Positions 18,760 through 27,331 are shown, counted from the first letter of the stretch. The stretch: 64,000 bases of DNA from Steroidobacteraceae bacterium (GCA_019634895.1 JAHCAM010000003.1:62001-126000); one strand, 5' to 3'. The notes: generated from the sequence alone by a model not told the origin. Program-made: numbers and translations.

Positions 18760-19404
18760 TCAGAAACGGCGGTCGCCGGCGCCCTCGCGGTCCGCCCAGC
18801 CCAGCAGGCGGCGGGTCACGAACAGGTAGACCGGCTTGACCGTCGCCATCCACAGGCGCGAGGCGGCGCCGGGCCTCGCGAGGATCGCGCGTTCACGCGC
18901 GCTCAGGCGGTCCGGGCAGTACGTGCGCTTGTGCTTCAGCAGGTGGCGCAGGTCCTCGCGGGCCAGCATGCGGAACATCCGCCCGCGCCGCGGTGCCACC
19001 CAAGCCAGCTGGAAATCCACGAGTGCCGGGCCGCCCGTCGGCGTCATCAGCCAGTTGGGTTCCTTGGCGAGATCGCAGTGGGCGACGCCTCGCCTGTGCA
19101 TGGCCGCGACGAGGCGCCGCGCCGCGCGGAAGTAGCCGTCATGGCGCGGCCGCGCCGCCTGCATCGGCCGGCCCTCGATCCACTCGCGCCGCAGCATGTC
19201 GCGGTCCGCGTCCACCAGACGCGGCACGCCCGCGAGGCCGTCCAGGCGCGCCAGCGCCGCGGCCTCGCGTCGCAACAGCCAGCGCGCCAGGGGCCGCAGG
19301 CCGATGCGCGCGCTGCGCGCATCCCGGACCACGAGGGTGCGCCCGTGGTCCTCGGCCTGCCACACGGCGCCGAACAGGTCGGACTTGAGCAGTTTTCCGT
19401 GCAA
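18760..19404 (-). CDS. Small protein-kinase-fold protein (WaaP/RIO-like)
   Basis: The 214-residue product has a kinase-like catalytic core: HCDLAKEPNWLM with D111 and N117, and the metal-binding aspartate D130 in ALVDFQLAW, where DFQ takes the place of DFG. RREAAALARL around residue 46 may supply the alpha-C glutamate. The N-terminal lobe is short and a classical glycine loop is not evident. This pattern fits the lipopolysaccharide kinase/RIO group, whose members phosphorylate core sugars or proteins. The next gene, an ICMT-type methyltransferase, ends 3 bases upstream, suggesting a shared transcript. The target is unknown. Confidence 0.72.
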   Translation of the reverse strand: MHGKLLKSDLFGAVWQAEDHGRTLVVRDARSARIGLRPLARWLLRREAAALARLDGLAGVPRLVDADRDMLRREWIEGRPMQAARPRHDGYFRAARRLVAAMHRRGVAHCDLAKEPNWLMTPTGGPALVDFQLAWVAPRRGRMFRMLAREDLRHLLKHKRTYCPDRLSARERAILARPGAASRLWMATVKPVYLFVTRRLLGWADREGAGDRRF

Positions 19405-19407
19405 ACG

Positions 19408-20010
19408 TCAGGGCAGGCGCAGGGCGCCATGCCAGGCGCCGCCGGCGCGCAGCGTCTCGGTCACCAGCACCAGCAGCCAGAGAGCCAGGAACGACGCGGC
19501 GTCGAGGAAAGCCTTGCGGTAGATGGCCGGCGGCAAGGTGACGGAGTCGGGCAGGCGCGCGCCGCGCCAGGCGGGCCAGAACGCAGGCGTGGCGAGGCGA
19601 TACCTGCGCCAGGCATCGCCATGGGCGGAGGCGAGCGCCCGTTCCTCGCGCCGCGCCGCCACGACGGAGACTGCGCCGATCAGGAGCGGCAGGGTGAGCG
19701 CCAGCGTCAGGGAGCGCGTGGTCAGGCCGATTCCGGCGGCCGCGACGACCGAGCCGAAATAGAGCGGATGCCGGCAGGCCGCGTAGGGTCCGTCGCGGAC
19801 CAGCTCCACGTCCTTGCGCCCGGCGACGAACAGCGTGGCCCACATCCGCCACAAGACTGCGCCCGCAACCAGCGAGAATCCCGCGGCCTGCGCCGCCAGG
19901 CCCGCGCCGCCCTCGAATGCGCGGCCGCCGCTCATGGCGGTGGCGAGCAGCGCCAGCAGGTAGCCGAACTGCTGCATCCGGATGCGCGGCCGGCTGCCGG
20001 ATACGGTCAT
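19408..20010 (-). CDS. Isoprenylcysteine carboxyl methyltransferase-family membrane protein
   Basis: The 200-residue protein has several hydrophobic helices and the ICMT/phospholipid-methyltransferase signature: DGPYAACRHPLYFGS, then after a further membrane pair EERALASAHGDAWRRYR. Bacterial members methylate lipids, quinone-like or other small molecules at the membrane, and the substrate is not predictable. It is followed 3 bases later by the kinase-fold gene. Divergent to it, 22 bases away, is the marC-like gene. Confidence 0.82.
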   Translation of the reverse strand: MTVSGSRPRIRMQQFGYLLALLATAMSGGRAFEGGAGLAAQAAGFSLVAGAVLWRMWATLFVAGRKDVELVRDGPYAACRHPLYFGSVVAAAGIGLTTRSLTLALTLPLLIGAVSVVAARREERALASAHGDAWRRYRLATPAFWPAWRGARLPDSVTLPPAIYRKAFLDAASFLALWLLVLVTETLRAGGAWHGALRLP

Positions 20011-20032
20011 GGGCGCATTGTAAGATAGCGGC

Positions 20033-20692
20033 GTGACCGACTTTGCCGTGGATTTCCTCAGTTACGTCGGGCTGACGGTCCTGACGCTGCTGCCGATCAT
20101 CAACCCGGTCGGCACCGCGGTACTGCTGCTCGGCATCGGCGCGCACCTCGAGCCCGCGGCGCGCGAGCGCCAGATCCGCAAGGCCTGCGTCTACGCCTTC
20201 GGCATCCTGCTGGCCTTCCTGCTGGCCGGCACGCTGATCATGCAAGTGTTCGGGATCTCGATCCCGGGCCTGCGCATCTCGGGCGGGCTGGTGATCGCGT
20301 TTCTCGGGTTCCGCCTGCTGTTCCCGGAGCCGCAGCCGGCCATGTCCGCGGAGGCCATGCGCGAAGCGTCCGAGAAGGAGGACATCTCCTTCTCGCCGCT
20401 CGCCATGCCGTCGCTGTCGGGACCCGGCTCGATCGCGACCGTGATCTCGATGTCCTCCACGATCCGCCGCGAGGAGCACGGCAGCCAGGTCGTGGTCGAG
20501 CACGTCGGCGTGATCATCGGCATCGCGGTGGCCGCGCTGGCCTGCTACTTCGTGCTGCGCGCGGCCGAGCCGCTGTCGAAGAAGCTCGGCAGCGCCGGCA
20601 TCGGCGCGATCGCGCGCATCATGGGCTTCCTGATGATCTGCATCGGCGTGCAGTTCGTCATCAACGGGGTCCGGGAACTGGTCGCAGGCTGA
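20033..20692 (+). CDS. MarC-family integral membrane protein
   Basis: This 219-residue protein has about six membrane segments and the MarC/YchE signatures [17 protein letters not shown] near the N-terminus, [16 protein letters not shown] in the middle and [18 protein letters not shown] at the end. [14 protein letters not shown] is the second conserved half-repeat. The function of the family is unsettled; despite its name, a role in antibiotic resistance is not supported. The start is GTG at 20033; no upstream ATG in frame is plausible. It is 2 bases before msrA on the same strand. Confidence 0.9.
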   Translation: MTDFAVDFLSYVGLTVLTLLPIINPVGTAVLLLGIGAHLEPAARERQIRKACVYAFGILLAFLLAGTLIMQVFGISIPGLRISGGLVIAFLGFRLLFPEPQPAMSAEAMREASEKEDISFSPLAMPSLSGPGSIATVISMSSTIRREEHGSQVVVEHVGVIIGIAVAALACYFVLRAAEPLSKKLGSAGIGAIARIMGFLMICIGVQFVINGVRELVAG

Positions 20693-20694
20693 GC

Positions 20695-21351
20695 ATGGCG
20701 GTACGCAGCACGACGATGCCGACCGCATTTCAGGCCCCGCCCGGCAGGCCGGAGCGGATGTCCGTCAGCGAAAGGCATTTCGTCAACGGCAACCGCATGT
20801 CGCCGCCGTTCCCGGCGGGGTTCGAGTTCGCGCTGTTCGGCATGGGCTGCTTCTGGGGCGCCGAGCGGCTGTTCTGGGAGCTGCCGGGCGTGCACTCGAC
20901 CGCCGCAGGCTATGCCGGCGGCTTCACGCCGAATCCGACCTACCGCGAAGTCTGCAGCGGCATGACCGGCCATACCGAGGTCGTGCGCGTCGCGTTCGAC
21001 CCGAAGCAGGTGAGCTACGACGAGCTGCTGCGCACCTTCTGGGAATCGCATGACCCGACGCAGGGCATGCGCCAGGGCGGTGACGTCGGCACGCAGTACC
21101 GCTCGGCGATCTACGCCATCGGCGCGGCGCAGCTCGAGGCGGCGCGGGCGTCGAAGGCGGCCTACCAGCAGGCGCTGGCGGCGGCGGGCCATGCGCGGCC
21201 GATCACGACCGAAATAGCCCCGGCGCCGGAGTTCTACTACGCCGAGGATTACCACCAGCAGTACCTGGCCAAGAATCCGGACGGCTACTGCGGCATCGGC
21301 GGGGTCGGCGTCTCCTGCCCGGTCGGGCTGGGCGCGCGCGCGGACAGCTGA
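20695..21351 (+). CDS. msrA: Peptide-methionine (S)-S-oxide reductase
   Basis: MsrA (218 residues) repairs oxidised methionine in proteins. The catalytic Cys is C52 in [40 protein letters not shown] and [13 protein letters not shown] are also conserved. A Cys close to the C-terminus in GVGVSCPVG may be the resolving residue. The N-terminal 40 residues exceed the minimal fold and there is no clear signal peptide. The last 67 bases overlap the 3' end of the convergent dehydrogenase gene. Confidence 0.95.
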   Translation: MAVRSTTMPTAFQAPPGRPERMSVSERHFVNGNRMSPPFPAGFEFALFGMGCFWGAERLFWELPGVHSTAAGYAGGFTPNPTYREVCSGMTGHTEVVRVAFDPKQVSYDELLRTFWESHDPTQGMRQGGDVGTQYRSAIYAIGAAQLEAARASKAAYQQALAAAGHARPITTEIAPAPEFYYAEDYHQQYLAKNPDGYCGIGGVGVSCPVGLGARADS

Positions 21352-22136
21352 CGCGCGACATGCGCGGCGAGCGGCGCGCTCACGTCGAGCGCCGCCGCGG
21401 TCGCCGCGGTCTGCTCGGCCCCGCGCAGGAAGGGGTTCGGGACGCGCACGCCGCCCTGGTGCTGGCGCACGGCCAGCAGGCCGCCGAGGTACTGGTAGAC
21501 AGGTGTCGGGAACAGTGACTGGGTGACGATGCCCGCGAACTCGCGCGGGTCCACGCCGGCTGCGTGCACGACCTGCGTGGCGTCGCGCAGGCTTTCGACC
21601 ACGGCGGCCATGAGGAAATTCCCCGCCGACTTGACCACGTTGGCGCTCGCGGCATCCTCGCCGAGGTACTGCACCCGGCCGAGCAGCTCGAGCACCGGCC
21701 GGATGCGTTCGGCGGCCGTCCTCGGCCCCGAGGCCACCACCAGCAGGCGGCCGGCAGCCGCCGCGTCGGGCGGGCCGAAAAGCGGCGCAGAGACATACGC
21801 CTGGCCGGCGGCTTCGTGCGCTGCCGCGAGCTTGCGCGCGAGGCGGTCGCTGATCGTGCTCAGGCAGGCGTGGACCAGGCCCGGCACGCCCGCCGTGATC
21901 AGCCGCCCGCCATCGAACAGCACGCCCTCGACGGCGGCGTCGTCAGAAAGAACGGAAAGGACCAGCTCGGCCTGGCAGGCCTCGGCGGCGCTCCTGACTG
22001 CGACCGCGGAATCGCGCGGCAGCGAATCGGCCCGGCCCGGCGTGCGGTTCCAGGCCAGGACCTCGTGGCCGGCGCGCGCGATGCGCTGCGCGATGGGCTG
22101 GCCCATCGTGCCGAGGCCGATGACCCCGATCTTCAC
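21285..22136 (-). CDS. NAD(P)-dependent beta-hydroxyacid dehydrogenase (3-hydroxyisobutyrate dehydrogenase family)
   Basis: This 283-residue enzyme has the N-terminal Rossmann signature [19 protein letters not shown] and the catalytic Lys in [21 protein letters not shown]-like [18 protein letters not shown] corresponds to the substrate-binding Ser/Gly region. Family members reduce or oxidise short beta-hydroxyacids or act on imines, and this one's substrate is not evident. The C-terminal tail ([14 protein letters not shown]) is unlike the family and is encoded by the part that overlaps msrA, suggesting a run-on extension after loss of an earlier stop. Confidence 0.88.
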   Translation of the reverse strand: MKIGVIGLGTMGQPIAQRIARAGHEVLAWNRTPGRADSLPRDSAVAVRSAAEACQAELVLSVLSDDAAVEGVLFDGGRLITAGVPGLVHACLSTISDRLARKLAAAHEAAGQAYVSAPLFGPPDAAAAGRLLVVASGPRTAAERIRPVLELLGRVQYLGEDAASANVVKSAGNFLMAAVVESLRDATQVVHAAGVDPREFAGIVTQSLFPTPVYQYLGGLLAVRQHQGGVRVPNPFLRGAEQTAATAAALDVSAPLAAHVARQLSARAPSPTGQETPTPPMPQ

Positions 22137-22163
22137 GCCGGCATCCCCCGGTCGCGAAACCGC

Positions 22164-22958
22164 TCAGCGCGGCTCGGGACGCGAGCCCTCGTCGGGCACC
22201 GGGTAGGTGCGCGGCTCGACCGGGCGCTCCGACTTCTTCGCGGCCGTCTCCGCGTCGTGCGCGGCGACACGCTCGCCCGCGACCGAGGTGAGGCGCGACA
22301 CCTCGGCAATCAGCTCGTTGGCCGGCGCGCGGGCCGCCCCGCGGCGCGCGAGGATCGCCGTGGGGCTCCCTTCGCCGTCGTAGAAACGGCGGTTGCCCTT
22401 GCGGTTGATGACGATCGCATTGCCCTCGAAGGAAACGCCGGCAAACAGGCCCTTGCTGCGCGAGTAGGCATACACCTCGGAATCGAACGTCAGGCTGGTG
22501 CCCGCCATGGCGGTGCGGCCCACCGGGCCCGCGGCGACCGAGGCGTCGGCGCCGAGCGTCAGCTTGCCGTCGGTAATGCCCTCGATGCTGCGCTTGGTCG
22601 TGAGCACCAGCACGATGTCGGCGACCTGGGCGCCGGCCTGGAAGCCGAAGCTGAGGGCGCCGGTGCCGACGAACACCGGGTGGCTCCAGCTGCGGTCCGC
22701 ATTGCGGACCAGCAGCACGCCGCTGCCGCCGCGCGCGCCCAGCCCGAATGCCGCCTTGACGTTGGCCGGCAGGATCACGATGCCCTCGGCGCGCGACAGC
22801 AGCAGGTCCGGGATCTGCATGTCCGGCATGGACTGCAGCTCGCGCAGCACCACCATCGCGTTCTGCACCGTGGCCTCCTCGCGGGTCACGGCCCCGGCGG
22901 GCTGCGCGGCAGCCAGCAGGGCGAGCGCGAGGGCGGAAACCAATGCGGAGAATGTCAT
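22164..22958 (-). CDS. Exported SYLF-domain (Ysc84-like) lipid-binding protein
   Basis: The 264-residue product has a signal peptide (MTFSALVSALALALLAAA) and a complete SYLF domain: LLSRAEGIVILPANVKAAF, GLGARGGSGVLLVRN, VLVLTTKRSIEGI, and VYAYSRSKGLFAGVSFEG. SYLF domains bind phosphoinositide or other acidic lipids. Bacterial exported copies are common but poorly understood. The C-terminal 50 residues are charged and likely disordered. It is divergent from apbE across 149 bases in which I see no clear operator. Confidence 0.88.
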   Translation of the reverse strand: MTFSALVSALALALLAAAQPAGAVTREEATVQNAMVVLRELQSMPDMQIPDLLLSRAEGIVILPANVKAAFGLGARGGSGVLLVRNADRSWSHPVFVGTGALSFGFQAGAQVADIVLVLTTKRSIEGITDGKLTLGADASVAAGPVGRTAMAGTSLTFDSEVYAYSRSKGLFAGVSFEGNAIVINRKGNRRFYDGEGSPTAILARRGAARAPANELIAEVSRLTSVAGERVAAHDAETAAKKSERPVEPRTYPVPDEGSRPEPR

Positions 22959-23107
22959 GTCGTTCCTTCCTGTTCAGGGCCTGCCTCAGAGACCGCCGCG
23001 GATCCTGCGGGTTCCCGGGAGCGGGCACGTGGCCGACTGTAGCCAATGTGCGACGGTGCCGCGGGCGAATCGACAAGGCCGCGCCGCGACGCCACACTGG
23101 GAACCGC

Positions 23108-24088
23108 ATGATGCGCCGATTCGCCGCCTGGGTCACGCTGTTCGCGCTGCTGCCATGCACGGTATACGCGGACTGGCAGCACCGCGAAGCCGCGGTCATG
23201 GGCACGCGCATTGCGGTGGAGGCCTGGCACGATGATGCGGCCGTGGCCGGGGCCGCGATCGACGCGGTGATGGCCGAGATGCACCGCGTGGATGCGCTGA
23301 TGTCGCACTACAAGCCCGAGAGCCAGCTCTCGCGCGTGAACCGCGAGGCGGCGGCGGGCCCGGTGCCGGTGGCTCCCGAGCTGGCCGCGCTCATCGCCCG
23401 GGCGCTGGAATTTTCTGAGCTGACCGGCGGCGCCTTCGACATCAGCTACGCGAGCGTCGGTTACCTCTACGAGTACCGCGAGCACCGGCGCCCGACCGAG
23501 GCCGAGATCGAGGCCGCGCTGCCTGCCGTGGACTGGCGTTCGATCGAGGTGGACCGGCAGGCGTCCACCGTGCGCTTCCTGCGCCCGGGCATGCGCATCG
23601 ACCTCGGCGGCATCGCCAAGGGCTACGCGGTGGACCGCGGGATCGCGATCCTGCGCGCGCACGGCGTGGCGCACGGTACCGTCACGGCGGGCGGGGACAG
23701 CGGCATCCTCGGTGACCGCCGCGGGCGGCCCTGGGTGGTCGGCATCCGGCATCCGGACGACCCGGATCGCGTCATCGCCCGCATCCCGCTCGAGGACGCG
23801 GCCATCTCGACCTCCGGCGACTATGAGCGCTATTTCGAGGAGGGCGGCGTGCGCTACCACCACATCCTCAACCCGCGCACCGGCAGGAGCGCCGCGGGCG
23901 TGCGCAGCGCGACCGTGATCGGACCGGATGCGACGCTGACCGACGGCCTCTCGACCAGCCTGTTCGTGCTGGGGGTCGAGCGCGGGCTGGCGCTGGTCAA
24001 CGCGCGTGAGGACGTGGACGCGGTCATCGTGCGCGACGACGGCCGGGTGTTCTACTCGAAGGGTCTAGAACCACCCCGAGACGAATAG
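23108..24088 (+). CDS. apbE: FAD:protein FMN transferase
   Basis: ApbE covalently attaches FMN from FAD to a Thr/Ser of exported flavoproteins in the periplasm. From the ATG at 23108 the protein has 326 residues, with a signal peptide ending near TVYADWQ. Signatures are FDISYASVGYLY, MRIDLGGIAKGYAVDRG, GGDSGILGD, AISTSGDYERYFE and HHILNPRTG with the metal-site residues. A second ATG lies one codon later. No FMN_bind, NqrC or RnfG-like substrate is in the window. The 3' end overlaps the convergent DUF3570 gene by 24 bases. In genomes I know of, ApbE is often next to DUF3570/DUF4266 genes, so a link is likely. Confidence 0.95.
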   Translation: MMRRFAAWVTLFALLPCTVYADWQHREAAVMGTRIAVEAWHDDAAVAGAAIDAVMAEMHRVDALMSHYKPESQLSRVNREAAAGPVPVAPELAALIARALEFSELTGGAFDISYASVGYLYEYREHRRPTEAEIEAALPAVDWRSIEVDRQASTVRFLRPGMRIDLGGIAKGYAVDRGIAILRAHGVAHGTVTAGGDSGILGDRRGRPWVVGIRHPDDPDRVIARIPLEDAAISTSGDYERYFEEGGVRYHHILNPRTGRSAAGVRSATVIGPDATLTDGLSTSLFVLGVERGLALVNAREDVDAVIVRDDGRVFYSKGLEPPRDE

Positions 24089-25198
24089 CCGGACCACGTT
24101 CGCGCCGAAGGCGTACAGCGGCTCGGTACCCGGCGCGACGCCGGTGGCGCGCAGGTCCCGGAAGTCGCCGTACTCGAACTCGATCCGGTCGTACTTGAGA
24201 TTGAGCGTCGTGCGGTCGAAGAACCCCATCTTCGGCGCCCTGAATTCCCAGGCCAGGCCGAAGCCCAGCGTGTGGCTGGTCAGGCTGGCGAGCTCCTTGT
24301 CGCGCGCCAGGAAGTTCTGGAAGTTCGCGCGCGGGAACAGGTCGGAATAGAACTCGGCGGCGTCCTGCGTGTAGTAGCGGTAGTGGACGTCGAGGGTCAG
24401 GCGCTGGTCCAGCGGGTGGGTGTAGGACACTTCCGCCGTGTGCGAGCGGATGTCCCAGGTGTCGTTGTAGAAGCGGTAGTCGCCCTGCAGCGCGGCGCGG
24501 TAGGGCAGGTACCAGCGGGCGCGCAGCGCGAAGGCATTGCCGGTGCGGGTGCGCGGGTAGCGCTCGAACTCGTAGGAATAGCCGAGCGCCGCGTCCGGGT
24601 CCACGAACCGCACCTGGCGGTACGGGTTGTTGAGGAAGCCCTCCTCGGCGATGGCCTCGTACGAGAAGCCGAGCACCAGGCTCCTGGTGGCGACCTGGGT
24701 CACGTCCACGCCGTAGATGCGCCGGTCGATCTCGTCCGCGAACACCGGGTCGCCGCGGCGCGTGACGTCGTCCTTGCCGAGCGAGAACAGCAGCGCGACC
24801 GTGGTCAGGTCGCCGAACATGTCCTGGGCGATCGAGAAGCTGGCGGTGTTGGCCTCGTAGTCGTTCTCGCGCGAGTTGCTGAAGGACGCGGCGTAGGTGA
24901 CCTTGCCGCGCAGGTACTCGAAGCCGACGCCGTACTGGGTGCGTTCCTCGGTGTACGGGCTCGCGGTGGTCACGACGTCGATGGACGCCGACGACACCAT
25001 GTCCATGTAGTAGCTGGCGCTGACCGCGTATTTCTCGGCGAACTTCTTGCGCACCAGCAGCGAGGGTCCGTCGATGGTGACGCCACCGCCGTCGTAGTAG
25101 TGCCACATCAGGTCGGCGCGGTCCTCGGGCAGCACGCCGGCGCCGGCGGCCGCCGGCAGCAGCGCGACGAGGAAGGCGGCCGCGCGCTTCAGTTGCAT
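24065..25198 (-). CDS. DUF3570 outer-membrane barrel protein
   Basis: This 377-residue protein has a signal peptide (MQLKRAAAFLVALLPAAAGA) and then alternating polar/aromatic beta strands to a C-terminal FVSGWF, as expected for an outer-membrane barrel. PEDRADLMWHYYDGGGVTI at the mature N-terminus and SYYMDMVSSASIDVVTTASP match the DUF3570 family as I know it. No function is established. It is the last gene of a six-gene minus-strand operon; its ATG overlaps the DUF4266 gene by 10 bases, indicating coupled production. The order thioredoxin, DUF4266, DUF3570 with ApbE adjacent is a recurring neighbourhood. Confidence 0.85.
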   Translation of the reverse strand: MQLKRAAAFLVALLPAAAGAGVLPEDRADLMWHYYDGGGVTIDGPSLLVRKKFAEKYAVSASYYMDMVSSASIDVVTTASPYTEERTQYGVGFEYLRGKVTYAASFSNSRENDYEANTASFSIAQDMFGDLTTVALLFSLGKDDVTRRGDPVFADEIDRRIYGVDVTQVATRSLVLGFSYEAIAEEGFLNNPYRQVRFVDPDAALGYSYEFERYPRTRTGNAFALRARWYLPYRAALQGDYRFYNDTWDIRSHTAEVSYTHPLDQRLTLDVHYRYYTQDAAEFYSDLFPRANFQNFLARDKELASLTSHTLGFGLAWEFRAPKMGFFDRTTLNLKYDRIEFEYGDFRDLRATGVAPGTEPLYAFGANVVRLFVSGWF

Positions 25199-25413
25199 CC
25201 GCAGCCGCCGCCGGCTGCGCCGCCGCCTCCGCGCGCGCCCTCGCGCGCCTCGTAGACGTGGCGCATGTAGGAGGAGGAGACCGGGTCCGGATCCCAGGCC
25301 ATGATCGGATCGGCGAGGTTCTCGCGCTCGTAGGGCTTGACCCAGGGCTCGATGCCCGAGCATCCGGCGGCGCCGGCCAGCAGTGCCAGGACCGCGAGCG
25401 TGCGCCGGCGCAT
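25189..25413 (-). CDS. DUF4266 small lipoprotein with C-terminal CGCN
   Basis: Only 74 residues long. A hydrophobic leader leads to a probable lipidated Cys at residue 18 (LLAGAAGCSG; Ala rather than Leu at -3). The conserved body is PWVKPYERENLADPIMAWD, then SSSYMRHVYEAREG. The C-terminus is a glycine run ending GGGCGCN with C71 and C73. To my recollection this Gly-rich CGCN ending is conserved across DUF4266, which suggests a functional thiol, metal or modification site. The start overlaps the TlpA stop by one base (TGATG), and the end overlaps the DUF3570 start by 10 bases. The function is unknown. Confidence 0.82.
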   Translation of the reverse strand: MRRRTLAVLALLAGAAGCSGIEPWVKPYERENLADPIMAWDPDPVSSSYMRHVYEAREGARGGGGAAGGGCGCN

Positions 25414-25925
25414 CACGGCTGCTCCCGCAGCGCGGCGCGGATCTGCTCGATGTACTTGGCCTCGTCGCCGGGCTTGTAGGCCATGTGCTGCCAGCGCAGC
25501 CGGCCCTGCCGGTCCACCAGCACGGTGGTCGGCATCGCCCGCACGCCGTAGTTGCCGCTGACCCTGTTGTCGGGGTCGAACAGGATCGGGAAGCTGACCG
25601 GGCGCTGGCCGAGGAAGCGCTCGGCATCGGCCTTCTCGCTCTCCACGTTGATGCCGACCAGCGTGAAGCCCATGGGCTTGTACTTCGCGTAGATCTGGTC
25701 CAGCGCCGGGAACTCCTGGCGGCAGGGCCCGCACCAGCTGGCCCAGAAGTTGATCATCACCACCTGGCCGCGCAGTTCCGACAGCGCGATCTCGCCGCCG
25801 GCGCGGTTCGCCAGCCGGAACTCCGGTGCCGATGCGGGCGCGCCGGCCCCGCCCGCATCGGCAAGCGCCAGGCAGGCGGCGAGCGCGAGCAGCGCAGTGG
25901 CGGGGAACTTGCGGATCGCGGTCAC
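25413..25925 (-). CDS. TlpA-like periplasmic thioredoxin
   Basis: The 170-residue product is a signal peptide plus a thioredoxin fold of the TlpA/ResA type, with active-site C65 and C68 in FWASWCGPCRQ and the cis-Pro in RAMPTTVLVD. MINFWASWCGPCR and VGINVESEKADAERF are typical. Such proteins reduce disulfides in the periplasm, often in cytochrome c maturation or for a specific partner. The directly coupled DUF4266 gene, whose product has a C-terminal Cys pair, is an attractive partner (inference). It lies 11 bases after the barrel lipoprotein gene. Confidence 0.92.
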   Translation of the reverse strand: MTAIRKFPATALLALAACLALADAGGAGAPASAPEFRLANRAGGEIALSELRGQVVMINFWASWCGPCRQEFPALDQIYAKYKPMGFTLVGINVESEKADAERFLGQRPVSFPILFDPDNRVSGNYGVRAMPTTVLVDRQGRLRWQHMAYKPGDEAKYIEQIRAALREQP

Positions 25926-25936
25926 GGCTCTCCTCC

Positions 25937-26620
25937 TCAGAAGAACGCCGTCAGCGACAGCGTCGCTTCGTAGTTGTGGGAAGTCTTGTTCTTCCCCAGC
26001 ACGTCGATCTCGTGCACGTGGTCGCGCATGTCCAGGTGCACGGCCAGCCAGTCCCTGACCAGGACCCGCAGGCCGGCGCCCGCGGTCAGCGTGAACCGGT
26101 CGCCGCCGGCGAAGCGCGTGCTGCCGGCGCCGAGCGTCAGGTAGACGGTGCTGTTCAGCGCGCGCCGCCCGCCCAGGAAAATCTCGCCCGGAAGCGCATT
26201 CCAGCCGAAGCCGAGGCTGTAATACGTGAAGCGCCTCTCACTGTCGGTCAAAAGCGGCGCCCCGCCGGACAGGCGCTCGAAACTCGACAGCCCCGCGTCG
26301 CTCTGGCCGATGATGCCCTCGGCGAAGAAGTCCTCGTTGATGTGGTAGGCGATGCGGGCCCCGTACACGACGTTGACCTCGAAGTCCTCGACCGACAGCG
26401 AGCCGACGGTGAGTCCCGCCTCCCAGTTCTCGGTGTCGATCTTCGCCGGCTTGATCTCGCGCCGCTCGACCTGCGGCTCGATCACCACCGGGGTCTCCCC
26501 GGCGCCGCCGCCGGCGGGCTCGGGCGCGGCCTCGGGCTTCGCGTCGCGCCACGTCAGCGACGAGCAGCCCGCCATCACCAGGGCGGCGCTCAGAAGAAGA
26601 ACGCGAATCCGATTTTCCAT
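25937..26620 (-). CDS. Outer-membrane beta-barrel lipoprotein (OMP_myx_plus-like)
   Basis: This 227-residue protein has a lipobox (VMAGC, C19), a Pro/Ala linker and a barrel-like domain starting IDTENWEAGLTVGSLSVEDF and ending TSHNYEATLSLTAFF with a terminal Phe. The repeat of short amphipathic strands resembles the barrel family first defined in myxobacteria. The gene starts inside the previous one, overlapping it by 31 bases. The two adjacent barrels share the ending FF and the theme of a strain-like GD/NVITAYG or EVNVVYGARIAYH strand, so they may be distant relatives that work as a pair. Confidence 0.78.
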   Translation of the reverse strand: MENRIRVLLLSAALVMAGCSSLTWRDAKPEAAPEPAGGGAGETPVVIEPQVERREIKPAKIDTENWEAGLTVGSLSVEDFEVNVVYGARIAYHINEDFFAEGIIGQSDAGLSSFERLSGGAPLLTDSERRFTYYSLGFGWNALPGEIFLGGRRALNSTVYLTLGAGSTRFAGGDRFTLTAGAGLRVLVRDWLAVHLDMRDHVHEIDVLGKNKTSHNYEATLSLTAFF

Positions 26621-27327
26621 TCGTTGGCTTCCTCGTTCTCGTCGCGGTCGGTGAAGACCACGTACTCTTTGTATTCCGCCCGCAGGATGAAGCGCCGCGC
26701 CAGGTAGGCGCGCAGCCCGCCGCCGACGTACGCGAACTGGTCGGTGCGCGCCGGCGTCTGCACCAGCGTGCCCTTGGGCTGGATGCGCAGCATGCCGGTC
26801 CCCATCGACAGGAACGGCTGGATGCGCCATTCGGGCACCGGCACGTGCGTGACGCCGACCGCGGCGGCTTCCCCGTCGGAGAAATTGCCGAGGATGTGCG
26901 ATACGGCGAGTTCGCCCGACAGGTGCGCGTTGAAGGCATAGGCGCCGTAGGCCGTGATCACGTTGGCGCCGCCGAAGTCGCCGATCAGCAGTCCCGCCTC
27001 GCGCCGGTGCGCGGTGAAGTCCTCGCGCGCCGGGTCGTCGATCTGCATGCGGGTGCCGGCCGGCACCAGCGTCTCCAGCATCTGGCTCTTGTGCACCCAG
27101 CCCTCGCGGCCGTCCGCATCCCGGAGGTGGAACCAGTCGGTGCGGCGCTTGAGCACGCGCACGCGCTCGCCGCGTTCCACCACGTGCACGATCGGGAAGC
27201 CGCGGCCGGGCCCGGTGCGCAGCTCCAGGTAGGGATCGACGACGATGACCTCGAGCCCCTCGGCACGGGCCTGCCCCGCTGCCACCGCGAAGCACAGGAG
27301 CAGCGCGCAGGCGAGGAGCCGCGCCAT
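26590..27327 (-). CDS. Exported SH3-domain plus beta-barrel protein
   Basis: The chosen ATG at 27327 gives 245 residues. A signal peptide (MARLLACALLLCFAVAAG) is followed by a bacterial SH3 domain at about residues 25-90 (PYLELRTGPGRGFPIVHVV, then VLKRRTDWFHLRDADGREGW). A barrel-like region comes next (GANVITAYGAYAFNAHL, VGGGLRAYLARRFILRAEY) with a terminal WKIGFAFFF. SH3 domains of this kind often bind peptidoglycan stem peptides, so the protein may link wall and outer membrane. It starts 4 bases after the diheme lipoprotein gene and overlaps the next gene by 31 bases. Confidence 0.8.
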   Translation of the reverse strand: MARLLACALLLCFAVAAGQARAEGLEVIVVDPYLELRTGPGRGFPIVHVVERGERVRVLKRRTDWFHLRDADGREGWVHKSQMLETLVPAGTRMQIDDPAREDFTAHRREAGLLIGDFGGANVITAYGAYAFNAHLSGELAVSHILGNFSDGEAAAVGVTHVPVPEWRIQPFLSMGTGMLRIQPKGTLVQTPARTDQFAYVGGGLRAYLARRFILRAEYKEYVVFTDRDENEEANEWKIGFAFFF

Positions 27328-27331
27328 CGAC

